From Xestospongia muta (lineage: Eukaryota; Porifera; Demospongiae; Haplosclerida; Petrosiidae): DNA of 64,000 nucleotides. The DNA lies in assembly GCA_963693285.1 (NCBI GenBank), contig OY848922.1, positions 6,312,923-6,376,922 of the forward strand, in the 5' to 3' direction. The stretch's first letter is position 1, and the number at the start of each line of letters is the position of its first letter. Position numbers and translations under genes: made by a program. Below, piece by piece: positions 11,653-22,789 of this stretch. A model generated the notes under the pieces. That model was not told the DNA's origin. It saw nothing but the letters and a program-made list of their open reading frames with translations, and ran no database searches.

Positions 11653-12650
11653 CTATTGAAAGAAACGTTTAGCCATTGATCGAAAGATTTAGAAGTTGTT
11701 CAAAACTGTATGGAGGATTCCTTCGGATGATAGAAATGCAAGTAGTCTATCAGCTAATAAATATCCAAGACAACACTGGTCAACATTGAACAAAGATAGT
11801 GCAGTTGTTGTGATAACGCAGGTTCAAAGTTCCTATTGCGCATGCTCGTATTTTTTTCGAGGACATTATTTAGAATTTAGAACCTACCGGTATGCTGAAT
11901 CTGTAGTGCTGTTGTCTTTCTTGTACAAGTAGCCTGTAGATTTTGTGAACGTTAAAGTCTATCCGCTGACTCCGCTCTGGTCACTCCTACTACCAAGTAT
12001 CATATAATTTTTTAGACATATCTGAGAGGTCCATGCACACAGACTCAGCTTCTGTATCACCTGTTGTCTGAGTGGTTCTCAAAAACAATTGAAAACGTTC
12101 ACAATTTTTAGAAACGACGTGTATGATATCCACACGGAATCCGAATCTGTTCTTCAATCTACTATGGCTTGTTCCTTTCAAGACAGAAATCCAGGTGATC
12201 CTGATCACTGATTGAATCATGAAACTGACTCATTCCATAACATAATGTCACTGTACTTTTAAATTAGTCTCAGCCTTTTTCAGAACTTGTCTAAAATAAT
12301 AGAATTGTTTCTGTACAGCCTCCAAATGACCCTTTGCTGTTTGCAAGATCTACGATAGAGATCAAAAGCAATTCAAGTACCATACTCCTAATTATCCTAA
12401 GTACTCATACTGTACTTTAGTACAGTGTTCTACCATACAACATATGTATACTTTGAATGTATGTAATACTTTGTATCTCTGTTATAACAGAGTGGGAGCT
12501 TACCAGAAACTAATTATTTAGTGGAATATTCATACTTCTTGCAACTGTCGTACTGTTTCTCTGACACTGTCAACATAATATGACATTGACTTATTAATAA
12601 ATACATAAGGTAAGTATTGATTCCAAACACTGTAAAATATGTTCTTAGAA

Positions 12651-13097
12651 TACTGTATTTGCTAGTTGTTAGGTGCATATGGTTATTAAGTACATACTGT
12701 TTGTTAAGTGCACACATTTATCTTGGTCAGAACACTTTTTTATTAAATGATTAATGAATTATTAATAAGCAATATGCATAACCGACAATGAATCCATCCT
12801 TCATCACAGATACAGCAAAATGGTTGTGTTCATTTGCTTCCTCTTTCACTAATAGAAGAACTTCTCCAAATGAAGGCGTCCATGCTTTTTTGTAAATGTG
12901 ACAACCTCGAATTACACTGTTAAACGAGAACTCAGTAGAAACACCAGCCATATCCTCCACATGCTCAAGTGAGAAACACACTCAGAAAAGTTACATCATC
13001 CGCAAAGGCTATTTGTTAAGCACGTACCCTTATTAAGTGTATATTTTTCTCCTGTGGAGATACAGGTGCATGTGCTTAATAACCAGCAAATACGGTA
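12651..13097. mobile_element. TIR element carrying a HIRAN-like domain, copy 2
   Basis: The left end (TACTGTATTTGCTAGTTGTT from 12651) is an imperfect inverted copy of the right end (ACCAGCAAATACGGTA up to 13097). Repeated (C)TTAATAA motifs occur near both ends. Inside, minus strand 12751-12981 encodes a HIRAN-like domain. A piece of the same element, inverted, cuts into the piggyBac-1 transposase at 44575-44690. Confidence 0.65.
12751..12981 (-). CDS. HIRAN-like domain fragment
   Basis: The frame encodes EFSFNSVIRGCHIYKKAWTP, then a GE motif, EANEHNHFAVSVMKDG and FIVGYAY, where it loses similarity. The pattern (RGxHxYxxxWxPxxGE, then ExxNxxDxxAVxVxK and xIVG) is shared with four other sites here: 2425, 26330, 34970 and 37430. 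It resembles the HIRAN fold found in DNA-binding proteins of mobile elements and SNF2-type helicases. It lies inside a TIR element and is probably not a host gene. Only about the first 70 residues of the domain remain. Confidence 0.5.
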   Translation of the reverse strand: MCFSLEHVEDMAGVSTEFSFNSVIRGCHIYKKAWTPSFGEVLLLVKEEANEHNHFAVSVMKDGFIVGYAYCLLIIH

Positions 13098-13689
13098 AAG
13101 TCTGTAATTTGTTGTCTCAGTAGATCATACAGTGTTCACAATATACAGCTTACTTCATGTACTTGAGAGTAAAAGTTGAAAATCCATACAATTGTATAGA
13201 GATATTCTGCCTACAAAAGATATGAGTAATCCCTAAATCCCGTAGCATAATAATTGAATACAAGAGACAGACTTTGATACCTCTTCATGACTAGTACTAA
13301 ATGCATTAACAGCATCAATAATAATAACACAGCAATTGTCTCATGTTTGTTAATAAACCTTGTTTCTATTCCATCCTGTATGTAGTTGTCTCTAATAGTG
13401 TCCAGGAGATAAATACCTTCTAACCCATGAACAAAAAGAAACAAGTTTTGGCAAATCTAGTAAGACAAAGACTTTATTGATTCTGTTTTGATTGTTTCAC
13501 TGTACCATTATTTCATTATGACTGAAAGTACTTGGTACCTTATTTTGTTCCCTAGGAACATACCTCATACCTGTTGTCACTTCTTCAATGTTAATATTGG
13601 GCAATAGTTGTCACATGACTATGAGGTCAAATTCATCTTTACATAATTCAGTCATGTCATCTCTAACATTATTGAGGTATTTTTGTTCA

Positions 13690-14170
13690 AGTTATATTTC
13701 AATGTTTTCTGGGGCCAATAGGACACAATATATCGAAAATGTGGAAAGATTTAGCGGTAAAAGGTTCTGTGTGGATATAGATCCATACCAGATCAAAGAC
13801 TGGATAGATGAATAGAGTTGTAGCCACCAGTTGAATTTGGAACAATATACTCGTATTTGATTGACACAGACGTGACTTATATCAAAGAGAAAATGCAAGC
13901 GTACAAAAGTCTCAAAGCATACAACTACTATAGCAGATAAGTGCCTTCCCTATTGCATACCTTCAGTTTGCTTGTTTTTCATAGTGGATGAGTATAGACT
14001 GTTTATTTGCACATTATGGAGTCAACTGGTATGTATTTGTTGAAAGCAATTGTGACTCCTTCCCAGAGGTTCAATGACCAGACACATGTAGCTTGGGTTG
14101 CTGTAGAGAACAACAATCATTGTAGTATTACTACCAGTCACTGTACTGGTATGGCAGTGTATGTGCATGT
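13690..14170 (+). pseudogene. Remnant of a YqaJ-type / SWIM protein, N-terminal region
   Basis: Three plus-strand pieces in different frames read, in order, RFSGKRFCVDIDPYQIKDWI, then YIKEKMQAYKSLKAYNYY, then LKAIVTPSQRFNDQTHVAWV ending near ITTSHCTGMA. From memory of the family, this order (a DNA-binding-like segment, the EKMQAYKSL..YNY motif, then a SWIM-like CxC..CxH finger) is typical of the YqaJ-nuclease proteins common in cnidarians and sponges, which are often mobile. Stops and frameshifts separate the pieces, and the SWIM cysteine pair is degraded to CTG. No nuclease domain follows. Confidence 0.45.
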
Positions 14171-14228
14171 GCATTGTATAGTGATTTTACTACTTGTTAA
14201 GGGACCATGTCCCTCATCACCTGCTTCC

Positions 14229-14471
14229 TCATGAAAAGTCTAGTTCAGCAAGACAACACAGGTATGCTTCTTCATCATCAGTGATGGCATCATGACAAAT
14301 GATACCTTCCATACCTGGTGCTTCAACAACTTGATTAGCTTCATTGTGACCGCTATCTTTAACTGAATCATTTTGACCACTATCTTCAACATGAGTGTCA
14401 TAACTATGACCACTTCCACCACAGTCCATATTTCCAGAATTGGTATCTGGATCATCTGTGTGCCTTCCCAC
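14229..14471 (-). CDS. Acidic C-terminal exon next to the THAP remnant
   Basis: An open frame of 80 codons rich in D, S, G, N and H, with an internal near-repeat (EDSGQNDS / KDSGHNEA). It ends EEAYLCCLAELDFS and a stop. It lies 42 bp downstream of a THAP exon that ends at a good donor (GTAAGTC), so it could be the next exon of that gene. The join cannot be phased cleanly, and the THAP exon is frameshifted. I assign no function to this part. Confidence 0.35.
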   Translation of the reverse strand: MGRHTDDPDTNSGNMDCGGSGHSYDTHVEDSGQNDSVKDSGHNEANQVVEAPGMEGIICHDAITDDEEAYLCCLAELDFS

Positions 14472-14512
14472 AATATTTTATTAACACTATTTTTAAATAC
14501 ATGCTGACTTAC

Positions 14513-14682
14513 CTCTCACAAAGTGATCACTACACGCATGAGAATGTTCAGAAGGCTATAATTATCTGTCTGAGTGCATCTTTCCATTTAGTTTTTTTCT
14601 CTATATCTTTATGAAACCGATAAAATGATACCATGGCTTTTTCTTGAAGGTTATTACAGCAAATAGTGCAACAATAAGGCAT
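14513..14682 (-). pseudogene. THAP-type zinc finger exon, frameshifted
   Basis: From ATG at 14682 the minus strand reads MPYCCTICCNNLQEKAMVSF then YRFHKDIEKKTKWKDALRQ. After a one-base shift it continues SEHSHACSDHFVRG to donor GTAAGT at 14512. The C-x2-C, the FYRFxKD motif, the central W and the CSDHF box are the THAP (C2CH) signature. THAP domains bind DNA and are common in transposases and host regulators. The frameshift before SEHS argues for a dead copy. A DDE_Tnp_4 transposase remnant of the kind that often carries THAP lies at 43430-43985. Confidence 0.6.
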
Positions 14683-14752
14683 TGGTTTATTGTGAAAGGA
14701 CCTTCAATCCAAAATGGTGGATTAAAATTTTATTAAATTTTTTTCTCATTAG

Positions 14753-14864
14753 ATACAAAACGGTAACGTATGAATATATTTACCACTCAAGATATCTATA
14801 CTATGTAAGTGACTTTGTAAATGATTGTGATGACAATGTATCCTACATTACTGTTGATATATAA
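14753..14864 (+). CDS. Possible receptor-tail terminal exon with tyrosine motifs
   Basis: A pyrimidine-rich acceptor (TTTTTTTCTCATTAG) is followed by an open frame of 36 codons ending in TAA at 14862-14864. It starts YKTVTYEYIYHSRYLYYV and ends NVSYITVDI. Two stretches fit the inhibitory motif (S/I/V/L)xYxx(I/V/L): VTYEYI and VSYITV. The tail and stop are conserved at 7409-7480. I cannot find the upstream exons, and the identity as a membrane receptor is inference only. Confidence 0.35.
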
Positions 14865-15310
14865 GACTAACTGATCTGTCATTCAATAGTATGTAGTGTA
14901 CACAGTCAACACTTCATTTATTCATTTAGAAAAGATGAGATGTCTTCATTAGCTGTTAACTACCTTATACTAAGCTACTCTGTTCATAATATGCAGTTTC
15001 TTTATTCCTGTTAAAAATATAAAATATATCATTGCAATAGATATGTACCTTTGATCTGTAAGCTTTGTTCAACATGATCATGATATAAACAAATTGTTTA
15101 TCATTATAATAATTCTTATGACCAGGCTTATACATGTTTTAGAAGTACACTTCTTTTTCTACGCATATAATCAGATCTATTATATAACAATTACTAGAGG
15201 ATCACTGTCCTAGATAATAAAATAATGTATGTTGCCATGACTACCATTGCATTCGATTTGACTGCCTCGCTTTCATTATCAGTTTATCGTCATTTTATTA
15301 CAAAGAGAGA
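14798..15310 (+). repeat. Diverged duplicate of 7413-7990
   Basis: The partner of the repeat at 7413. Shared blocks include CATGATCATGATATAAACAA and the flank ATTACAAAGAGAGATAAA. It has several internal deletions relative to the first copy. Confidence 0.7.
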
Positions 15311-15399
15311 TAAACTTAAACTATTGTAATAACTAGACATCACAACAACTAATACAACACAATATTTGTACATAGTAAAGTCATAAACTACCAAGTCTG

Positions 15400-16000
15400 A
15401 AACTGTCATTTAGTGATATGGTTATGTACATCTTGGCATAAAAGGAAGCTGTACGTACTACAAGTACTGTTTCTAATTATTAAAAAAGACAAATTCATGT
15501 TATGTCTATTCGTATTAGCTCAATTATATTGTCAACCACATCCTTCCTAACTATATGTCAGTTTATATAGCAGTAGTGTGATATGAATGAACAGACTAAT
15601 AAACAATACTAGTAGTAGTGAGTATACATGTAACATTAAAATATAAGGCGTGTGTGAAATATACATACATATAGTTTAAGTTTCAGTGTCAAGAGAATAT
15701 GTCTGTTTATATTAGTAGAATGCAAGTTTATTTATTTAATGGCTGGTCTTGAATATAAGTTTCGAGATGAAATACTATTGTTAAAAATTAAATACACAGG
15801 AAATTATTAGGCAATGGGAAACAAATTCCAACCATTAACCAAATATAGTAATATTGTTTCAATCAATCTTCTAGTTTTATACTTATCCATTCATCAATTT
15901 ATAAATTCATCATACATGATCATATCTACATTCATATGTATATGCCTATATCCATTTATACTCAGCATAAAGAGACTACCTTTATACTTATCAATTATAA
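15400..16000 (+). repeat. Dispersed repeat, related to 60850-61460 and 61760-61920
   Basis: Shared runs include GTCAACCACATCCTTCC, then AGTAGTGTGATAT, and AATATTGTTTCAATCAATCTTCTA. Divergence is moderate with many indels. The three sites share orientation. I see no terminal repeats or coding content. Confidence 0.6.
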
Positions 16001-16699
16001 TAATTATAGGATAATGTACACTGTCACTACTAAAACATCACAATAACTGAACCTAAATTTAGCACGTTTAATACCACAATTTTCAAGTGAGCAGATAACA
16101 TTGCTGCATATCTCATGTAAAGACGAATGATTAGAGAGTGTAATTCATTTTCAAATATGTTGATGATGTATCATTTGTACGTGTAAAAGTTTTTAACACA
16201 CTTTGGTAACCATGGAGGCCAATCTATCTCTTTGTTAACTATGTCACGTGATTAAACCACAAGGCCTTCTATCTACAGAGAGAATGAGGCTCTCTTGGAC
16301 TCGTTACTAAGGCAAAGATGATTTAGTTACGTCAGATTGGTGAGTAAAATATTTAATTGAATAAGTACACTATTCCATCTTTATCAGATAGGTGGCACAT
16401 GACAGTAACAAGATCTATCATTGATAAATTTAAACAGCTTATTAGTTAAAGGTTAGAGTTTACTAAATAAAATATATTGACTTTAAATGACAGTACTAAT
16501 AAACAGAAATCAATGATCTACAATAAATTATTCATTATTACTGTTGTGCTCTTATTATCCCTTTAACTTTGCCTATAATTTATGAGATTCAGATAAATTG
16601 GTAGCCTGACTAATAGCAACTGAGTTACTCCAACATACACATCAGACATCTGATCTCAAGTTGATAATGATATGGGGAGCAGACCTTTTCAAAATTCCG

Positions 16700-17407
16700 A
16701 GCAAGCCACGTACCTAGCTATTTGTCTTGTTAATGGTTCATTGGTACTAATAAAATTCAATACATTCTGTTCTTTTGTTATGTGAGTGGGTAGTTGTACA
16801 TCCATTCTTTTGTAGCCAGGAATTCTCCTTGGTAGTATTATGCCATGAGTCTCATCATAGTTCTTATGAAGGTGACAGTATGGATTAACTCTTCAGTTAT
16901 ATATGTGTTATGAGGATGCTGACAACATTACCATCAATTCTTGTACTTAATTCAAATTGACGTAGCTTATCCTAATACCATCCAACCTCTTTCTACTAAT
17001 TAAGGGAGCCCAGGGTGGACTTCATTTTCCACCTTAAAATTTCCTTTGCATATTTAGAAATTCTAATGATTGAACCTGTTTATGATTTCTTTTTCATTAT
17101 TCCATTTTTGGCACATGGACCATTTCTAGGCTTTTCCTGTTACTTAATAAAACACCATTGAAAGTGAGTACCAGGAGCCATCTCTTACAATCAAGAATCA
17201 GTGAGGTGTTTCCAGTTAAGTGACCTGGATTGTGTTCCTGATTTTGGTTGTATATTATAGGTATGTTATTTTAATTCTGTATAATCCCCTTTTGTTGAAA
17301 AATATGAAATAGGAATTGGAATGTCTACCTTCACTTCTGTACTCATCAACTGGTTCGCTAAATGGAATTTTTAAATCCGTGAAGAAGAGGAAAGCAGTCC
17401 GACAAAT
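16700..17407 (-). pseudogene. Unassigned coding-like stretch
   Basis: Three minus-strand pieces look protein-coding. At 17255-17407: TDLKIPFSEPVDEYRSEG, then HSNSYFIFFNKRGLYRIKI, then stop. At about 17105-17250, in another frame: NQNQEHNPGHLTGNTSLIL then DCKRWLLVLTFNGVLLSNRK. At about 16690-16890: NPYCHLHKNYDETHGIILPR then IPGYKRMDVQLPTHITKEQN, ending in ARYVACSEF and a stop. I do not recognise the family. Frame breaks without clear splice sites suggest an eroded gene or element. Confidence 0.3.
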
Positions 17408-18180
17408 CTATTATATATATTTTATTAGTGGTCTGTTAAAATCAATGCATACATTACCTTAATACATTCATGTATTAAATGTGTATTTTTTCTCCGTCCT
17501 TCAGCTAATAAATATCCTCTGTATTGATTCATTACAGACAAAGATGTTGGCCAAAGCATTCAATATCCAATATTTGACATTGACTCTAAGTAGACTCATA
17601 ATGGTTTAATGAGAATGGATGGCTACATAAACCACTTCTATAGGAACCACACCCATATTCAGTCTCAAAGAAGTAAGTAAGTTTTTCTTCTTTAGTTCTG
17701 TTTACTGATTTATAAAGTAGTATAACCTTTAATGAAAAATGACAATTGAATAAATGGCCTACAATAGTAGTAGATTGACTAATTTTTTGTACTACTGTGT
17801 CAACATATTTATAAATTAAACAACAAGTAATATAATTATAGTATGACTGAATATTTAATTTCATTGTGCTCACTTTCAGCATTCTCTAATTACTCTCTTA
17901 GACTAATAGCTCTCACTGTATGACAATCTTCACAATCATAGTCAGTATATTTGTTACTTACAAAAATAGTTGTTGGTGGGTTAACATTCAAGTTATTACA
18001 CAAGGTTAACACAATCAATAATCATTGTATGAAAACATTATGAGTAAAGACATTGAAACAATTATGTAGAACAAAGTGTAAACATTCTTGTATTAAATCA
18101 AAAAACTACATTTCAAAAACTACTATGAAAATAAAATAATCAGCAACTAGTTTATGCACAATGACAAGTTGTAATATAAC

Positions 18181-18461
18181 TCATTCACTAGTCTTGGAAA
18201 GACACATATCCAGAACAGATTTTGCTATAGATGGCTCAAGAACTGGAGGTAAATCAACTGCTGTTATTATAGTAGACCAAGTAACTTCAGTAGGTCGTTT
18301 GTCTAGCCAAACCTGGATGACATCTGCAAGTCTGTCAGCATTACGATTCCTTTGGTCCAGTATATTCTCCAGATCTCCATGGCTAATTTTCAAGGCATGT
18401 CCTATCTGTCTCCATTTATATTCAATGGGTGATAGTAAACGAATAAGATCCAATTTGTTTT
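18181..18461 (-). CDS. Death-domain terminal exon
   Basis: Acceptor TTGTGCTTATAG is followed by 92 codons and TGA. The sequence KWRQIGHALKISHGDLENI, then NADRLADVIQVWLDK and TWSTIITAV, has the Death-fold pattern: W..IG..L in helix 1, DL..I in helix 2, a leucine-rich helix leading to WL, then TW..I. Death domains assemble with other Death domains in apoptotic and innate immune complexes. It is preceded by a very compact set of small exons. Confidence 0.88.
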
Positions 18462-21400
18462 CTATAAGCACAATGAAATGAATGAAAATGTTGCATAATA
18501 AATAAGTATATGAAGACAGACATGCAGGGTAGTGGTGTATGCATTTGTTCTCAATACAAAGACTTACCAATGTTAATAGGAATAGACACATTTTTCTCAT
18601 GTTTAACAAGTATACCACTATCAGTAATGTCTGTGATAAACAAATAGTCAAGATGATGTAAGTATCATTACAGCCACATAATATAAATACCTAAATTCGT
18701 TCGTTTTTGTCTATCCTCTAAATGATCTTTATTCATCAGCTCTTTGATAGTTAAAAAAATTGACATTTAAAAACAGTCATTAATCAAAAAAAAATGAAAT
18801 ATATGCAATAAATAAATGTTAATAATAAGTATAATGAACATATCTTAAAGGACTTTAAATCTTACCAATAGTTATGGAAATGTCAGCTGTACTTTCATGT
18901 TCAGTATTTAGAGGAGCAACACAAGCATCTACAAAGAAATATAGGTAGTAATGTAATAATACACTAGGACCTTAATCTTGTACATCATTATTTGTAAAAT
19001 GTAGGGACAGTATTTCTTACCTAATTTGGCTTGGTTTTCATGAGTACCTGAATGTGAATTGTCTCTGTTTATTGTCTCATAGTCTATTAAAAACAATTTT
19101 TACTAACTATATTAAATTAGCATATGATCACTAACCTACTCCTTCCATCCAGACTTTACATCTGTCATTTAGCTCAACTGGTGGTAAATCTTGTATTGTA
19201 CAAGATACTTTAGCTATATTCTTCTTGTTAATAGTAACAGCAGCCAGATGAACAGAAGGTATATCTTGCTGTTTCTGATGCTTTTGATCACAGAGAAAGG
19301 CAAAGTTACATTTTAAAGCTGATTGATGATAAGCAAGAGGTACAGCACAAGAGGTAATGGCTGTAGTAACAACAGATCTCAAAGCCGAGCACTCTTCACG
19401 ATCACCTGTCCAATAGATCTCCATCCATTTCATTGTATCAACAAGAAGTAATGAACCACAGGGCTCATTGGACTGTAACTTAATAGCATATCGTAACTGA
19501 CAAGGAAACTGTGCTGTGAGACAATCAAGGGTAAAATATGGTGGCTTCTTTCTGTTTAGTAAGGCTACCACAGCTGCAGGAAACAAACCCTACAAGTGTA
19601 CAATTTCGAAATAAACATAAGATTTTTCTAAATTTAAATGATTTACATACCTGAGGTACAACTCCTTGGTCAAATGATAATACCAATGGCTCACAAGATA
19701 TCGCAATTTTTTTCTTTTCTTCATGTGTGAGTTGCCTAGGAGACAAAGCACTAGGAATGAAGTAATATAGCTTATCATTGTGTTGAACTTCAGCAATGAT
19801 ACAAAGATCACACAGCAAATGTAATAGATCGGACTTTTCAAAGAGACCTTGAGCAAATTGAATAGATACAAGATCTAAAAAATCTTCAGTAAAAAGCCCT
19901 TCGTCTCGTAATCTTTGGTGAACATTTGGTGGCAACACTTTTCCTTTTTGCAAGACTTTTTCAGGAAAATCGACAAACGATACACGTATAATAGAAGAGA
20001 GTGCATCTAGAAAATATTGTGGGTTAGTAAACACAAGATGAGAATAACTCTCAAAGTGTAGAAACACAGAGAAGGACTTGAAGAATTGAATAGCTCTAGA
20101 AATTTGTGCCCTGGTCATCCCTAGCTTTACTCCTATCTCTTCACAGTGAGCTCGAGACACAATACCATGACTCACTTGATTGCTTTCATCCTTGATGTTT
20201 GACTCCAGAACATACCAGCGAATTGGCGTTTTTCTCTTAACGATTGCTTTCTCGTGGCCAGTTACATATGTCCTAATAAGGGATGACAGCTTCTCACGGT
20301 TCCAATATTTCATGTTATCAACGGGAATAATAAGTTGCTGCTTAGCTTGATTATAAAAGATCAACTGATCTTTATATGGTTTTAAAGCTGATATGAGCTG
20401 AGCATTTTTTTCTTCAATTGACTCCTGAAATAGCCAGCGCAGACCTCCCATCTTATCATTATAGGTACCAATTATAAGAAAAGTAGGAGTACATTCATTA
20501 CCATCAACCAGCTTAGCTGATGAAATGGAACGAACAAATGTTGTGATAAGCTCAAGATTACTCATCCTGAGCTCCTTTGGTTGTGTGAGTGCCTCTCCTT
20601 CAATAGAATATTGAAAGACAGGCTTACTTGCCAGACGATCTGTCAATTTGTGCACAATCACATTGATAGTATTGCCTCGAACAAATGCTCTAGATACATC
20701 AGCAAACTGTGGCTGACCACCACTATCAAGCACATATATCCAGGTTGACTTAGATAATTGTTGCTGAGAAGCTTTACCCATTTTGGTGAGAATACTCTGA
20801 GAAAGCTGTATAATGCTAGCACTTTCTTTACTATTGGTATCAGATCCATTGAGAATTAAAGGCCTGTCAAGAGAGGAACCTTCATATTTTGTTTCAGCAC
20901 GTTGAGGTTCATGCTTGTAAGGAACTTGTTTAGATTCCTTATGTTCATTACCACTTACATGTGCATACCATTTAGTTTTCTTTAGCTGGTCACTTGCATC
21001 TAAAGGTGACAGGGGCTCTGGAGAGGATTTGGCAGGATAACTTGGACTCTTACTGCTCTCCAACAATTTGTGTTTGGTATGAAGAGTGACAGATTGAGAT
21101 TCCATCTCATTAGCAGACACTTCATATTTTGTTTCAGCACATTGAGGTTCATGTTTGTGAGGAACCTGTTTAGATTCCTTATGTTCATTACCACTTACAT
21201 TTACATGCCCTTTAGTTTTCTTTAGTTGGCCACTTGCATCTAATGTTGACAGGGGCTCTGGACAGGATTTGGCAGGAGAACTAGGACTTTTACTGCTCTC
21301 TAACACTTTGTCTTCACTATAAAAGGTGACAGATTGAGCTTCCATCTCATTAGCAGACACTTCAATTGATTTCTCGATATCCAGTGATAAATCTGACATA

Positions 21401-22348
21401 TCTGTCTCTGGATCCATGTAAATTGCATGAGTGTGGATATCTTCTGCAAGCATTTGCATTAAATCTTCAGTTGTGATTAGTTCCCAGCTTTTATCTCCAT
21501 CAACAGTAGCTATTCTTTCAACAGCTCTAATTGGCCGATCAGCAATGGCTGTGCTGTGATGATGACGAGGAGGCTTCCAATTAAAGAGGAGATGCTTAAA
21601 CGAGGTCTTTCCAACAGCAGGAGGACCAATTAACAATAGTTTTATAATTGACAAAATGACATAGCCTTCATTGAGAGCTTGTAATAAAATGGCTTTATCT
21701 AATAAAATCAACTAAATGGTGATAATACATTCAAATCTTACTTACCATTTTTGTCGATATAATCAGTTAGGTTTTTGTGAAAATTCATTGCTTTTTTCTT
21801 AGCTAAAGACAAAGCAGTGTCACCATTCTATAAAAATATAAAGACTCCATCATTGATGTTAACTATCAGCATTAAGTACAAAATAAAATTAGTATATCAT
21901 TAACTTTAATTGTTTTAGGAATCATACATGCAAGGAACACTTTGCAATGAGAAAATTTTTTTAAGTACTTCTAGTAATAATGGATGTCAAATCTAATGTA
22001 ATTCAAATACAACAACATATTACAATAAAATCAAAGAATTTCAATGTATCAACTTTACAGTTTGAAGATCTTTACTATTATATATACGTTTAATATACTT
22101 TTGTTGCTTAATAACTACATTAGTAAGAATAGTAAACTTTTGAGAGTTCAATATTCAATAGTTATTTCAATAAATAGTCCAATAATGATTATTTTGAAGC
22201 ATTTCAACTGTAACTAATTTTAATTTCATATTTTAATATATCAACTCACTTTATTAATTATAAATCTGTCTGCTCCATTGTCAATCAGAAGCACTGCACT
22301 TTCAAGGTTTCCCCTCATGCATGCTAACATCAAAGAAGAGTTACCATC
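18181..22348 (-). CDS. ROCO-like GTPase with Death domain: 3' core of the ankyrin gene
   Basis: Nine minus-strand exons in matching phases: 22250-22348 (ankyrin), 21746-21827 (truncated last repeat, GDTALSLAKKK), 19651-21698 (GTPase), 19136-19589, 19021-19083, 18866-18928, 18691-18741, 18568-18630 and 18181-18461 (Death domain, stop TGA at 18183-18181). The architecture (ankyrin, P-loop GTPase, COR-like region, Death domain) matches ROCO-type scaffold proteins of basal animals. In that group the GTPase is thought to act as a switch and the Death domain to recruit signalling partners (family knowledge; role here inferred). All splice sites are GT-AG. Phase arithmetic closes exactly. No frameshift or internal stop was found. 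Confidence 0.88.
18568..19083 (-). CDS. Four small phase-1 linker exons
   Basis: Exons 19021-19083, 18866-18928 and 18568-18630 are each exactly 63 bp; 18691-18741 is 51 bp. All begin with two codon bases and end with one, so any of them can be skipped or repeated without breaking the frame. Two end alike (HESTADISITIE and HEKNVSIPINIE), which suggests exon duplication. They encode a charged linker between the COR-like region and the Death domain. Confidence 0.75.
19136..19589 (-). CDS. C-terminal COR-associated exon
   Basis: Acceptor ACTTGTAG leads to GLFPAAVVALLNRKKPPYF. This joins VLSFDQGVVPQ of the previous exon into the VPxGLFP.LVV.LL segment seen in ROCO-like proteins after COR. It is cysteine-rich towards its end and has hydrophobic strands (CGSLLLVDTMKWMEIYW). 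It ends one base into a codon at donor GTTAGT, which is a less common donor. Confidence 0.8.
19651..21698 (-). CDS. P-loop GTPase / COR-like exon
   Basis: A 2048-bp exon. The G1 P-loop GPPAVGKTS lies at 21627-21602, the G3 box LDSGGQPQF at about 20730-20702, and GTYNDK in the G4 position at about 20469-20452. After that come a helical winged-helix-like COR region (LGMTRAQISRAIQFFKS) and a hydrophobic tail. Between G1 and G3 lies an unusual ~160-residue charged insertion made of two 80-residue tandem copies. I chose the acceptor TTTTATTAG (exon start 21698) because it alone keeps the phase from the preceding exon. The family is ROCO-like, not a small Ras protein. Confidence 0.88.
20881..21360 (-). 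repeat. Two tandem 240-bp coding repeats inside the GTPase exon
   Basis: Units 21121-21360 and 20881-21120 each encode 80 residues starting VSANEME and ending AETKYE. They share SGNEHKESKQVP and KHEPQ and differ at roughly a fifth of positions (hand estimate). The period is exactly 240 bp, so the frame is preserved. The insertion sits in the switch region between G1 and G3, is rich in S, K, E and P, and is probably disordered. Confidence 0.9.
22250..22348 (-). CDS. Ankyrin exon of the main gene (last full repeat)
   Basis: A 99-bp phase-0 exon between acceptor TTTTCTCTAG and donor AAA|GTGAGT. It encodes DGNSSLMLACMRGNLESAV, then LLIDNGADRFIINK. It is the least typical of the repeats (C and M in the helices), as expected next to a domain boundary. 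Confidence 0.88.
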
Positions 22349-22789
22349 CTAGAGAAAATACATCAGTAGTTATAACTTTAATTACTATATTAATTTAATA
22401 AAAGTAATATTGATGCCATTAAATAGTGCATACTTCCTTTCCACTATAACAAATGTCCTTTGTAATAATTTGTACAATTAAATGTAAAGTATCACTAAAC
22501 AATAGGGAGAAATTAGAATTTATAATAGAATAAATTTAAACATTGTTAATTTTCAAAATTAATGCTTAAATGGAGACACATTCTTTTTTCAATTGTATAA
22601 ATATTCATAATACAATGAACATATTCAAAGGGGAACAAGTGAATGACCTAACTTATTTTGATCGGTAACAAATTAGGGTGGAAATAGAACAACTAGCATG
22701 TGTGGAAGTGACATGGAAACACATATTCTTAACAGAAATTTAACTACATAAGGAAGTACATAACTAAGTAAAAACGATCTAGATGATTT

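Noticed and set aside
11990..12220. 76-codon open frame on the minus strand
   Set aside because: The composition is somewhat coding-like, but there is no family match, and its only donor does not phase with the candidate exon at 11561.
13211..13444. Minus-strand frames with an IIIDAVNAF motif recalling reverse transcriptase
   Set aside because: The motif is short, lies in a shifted frame, and no other RT block is present.
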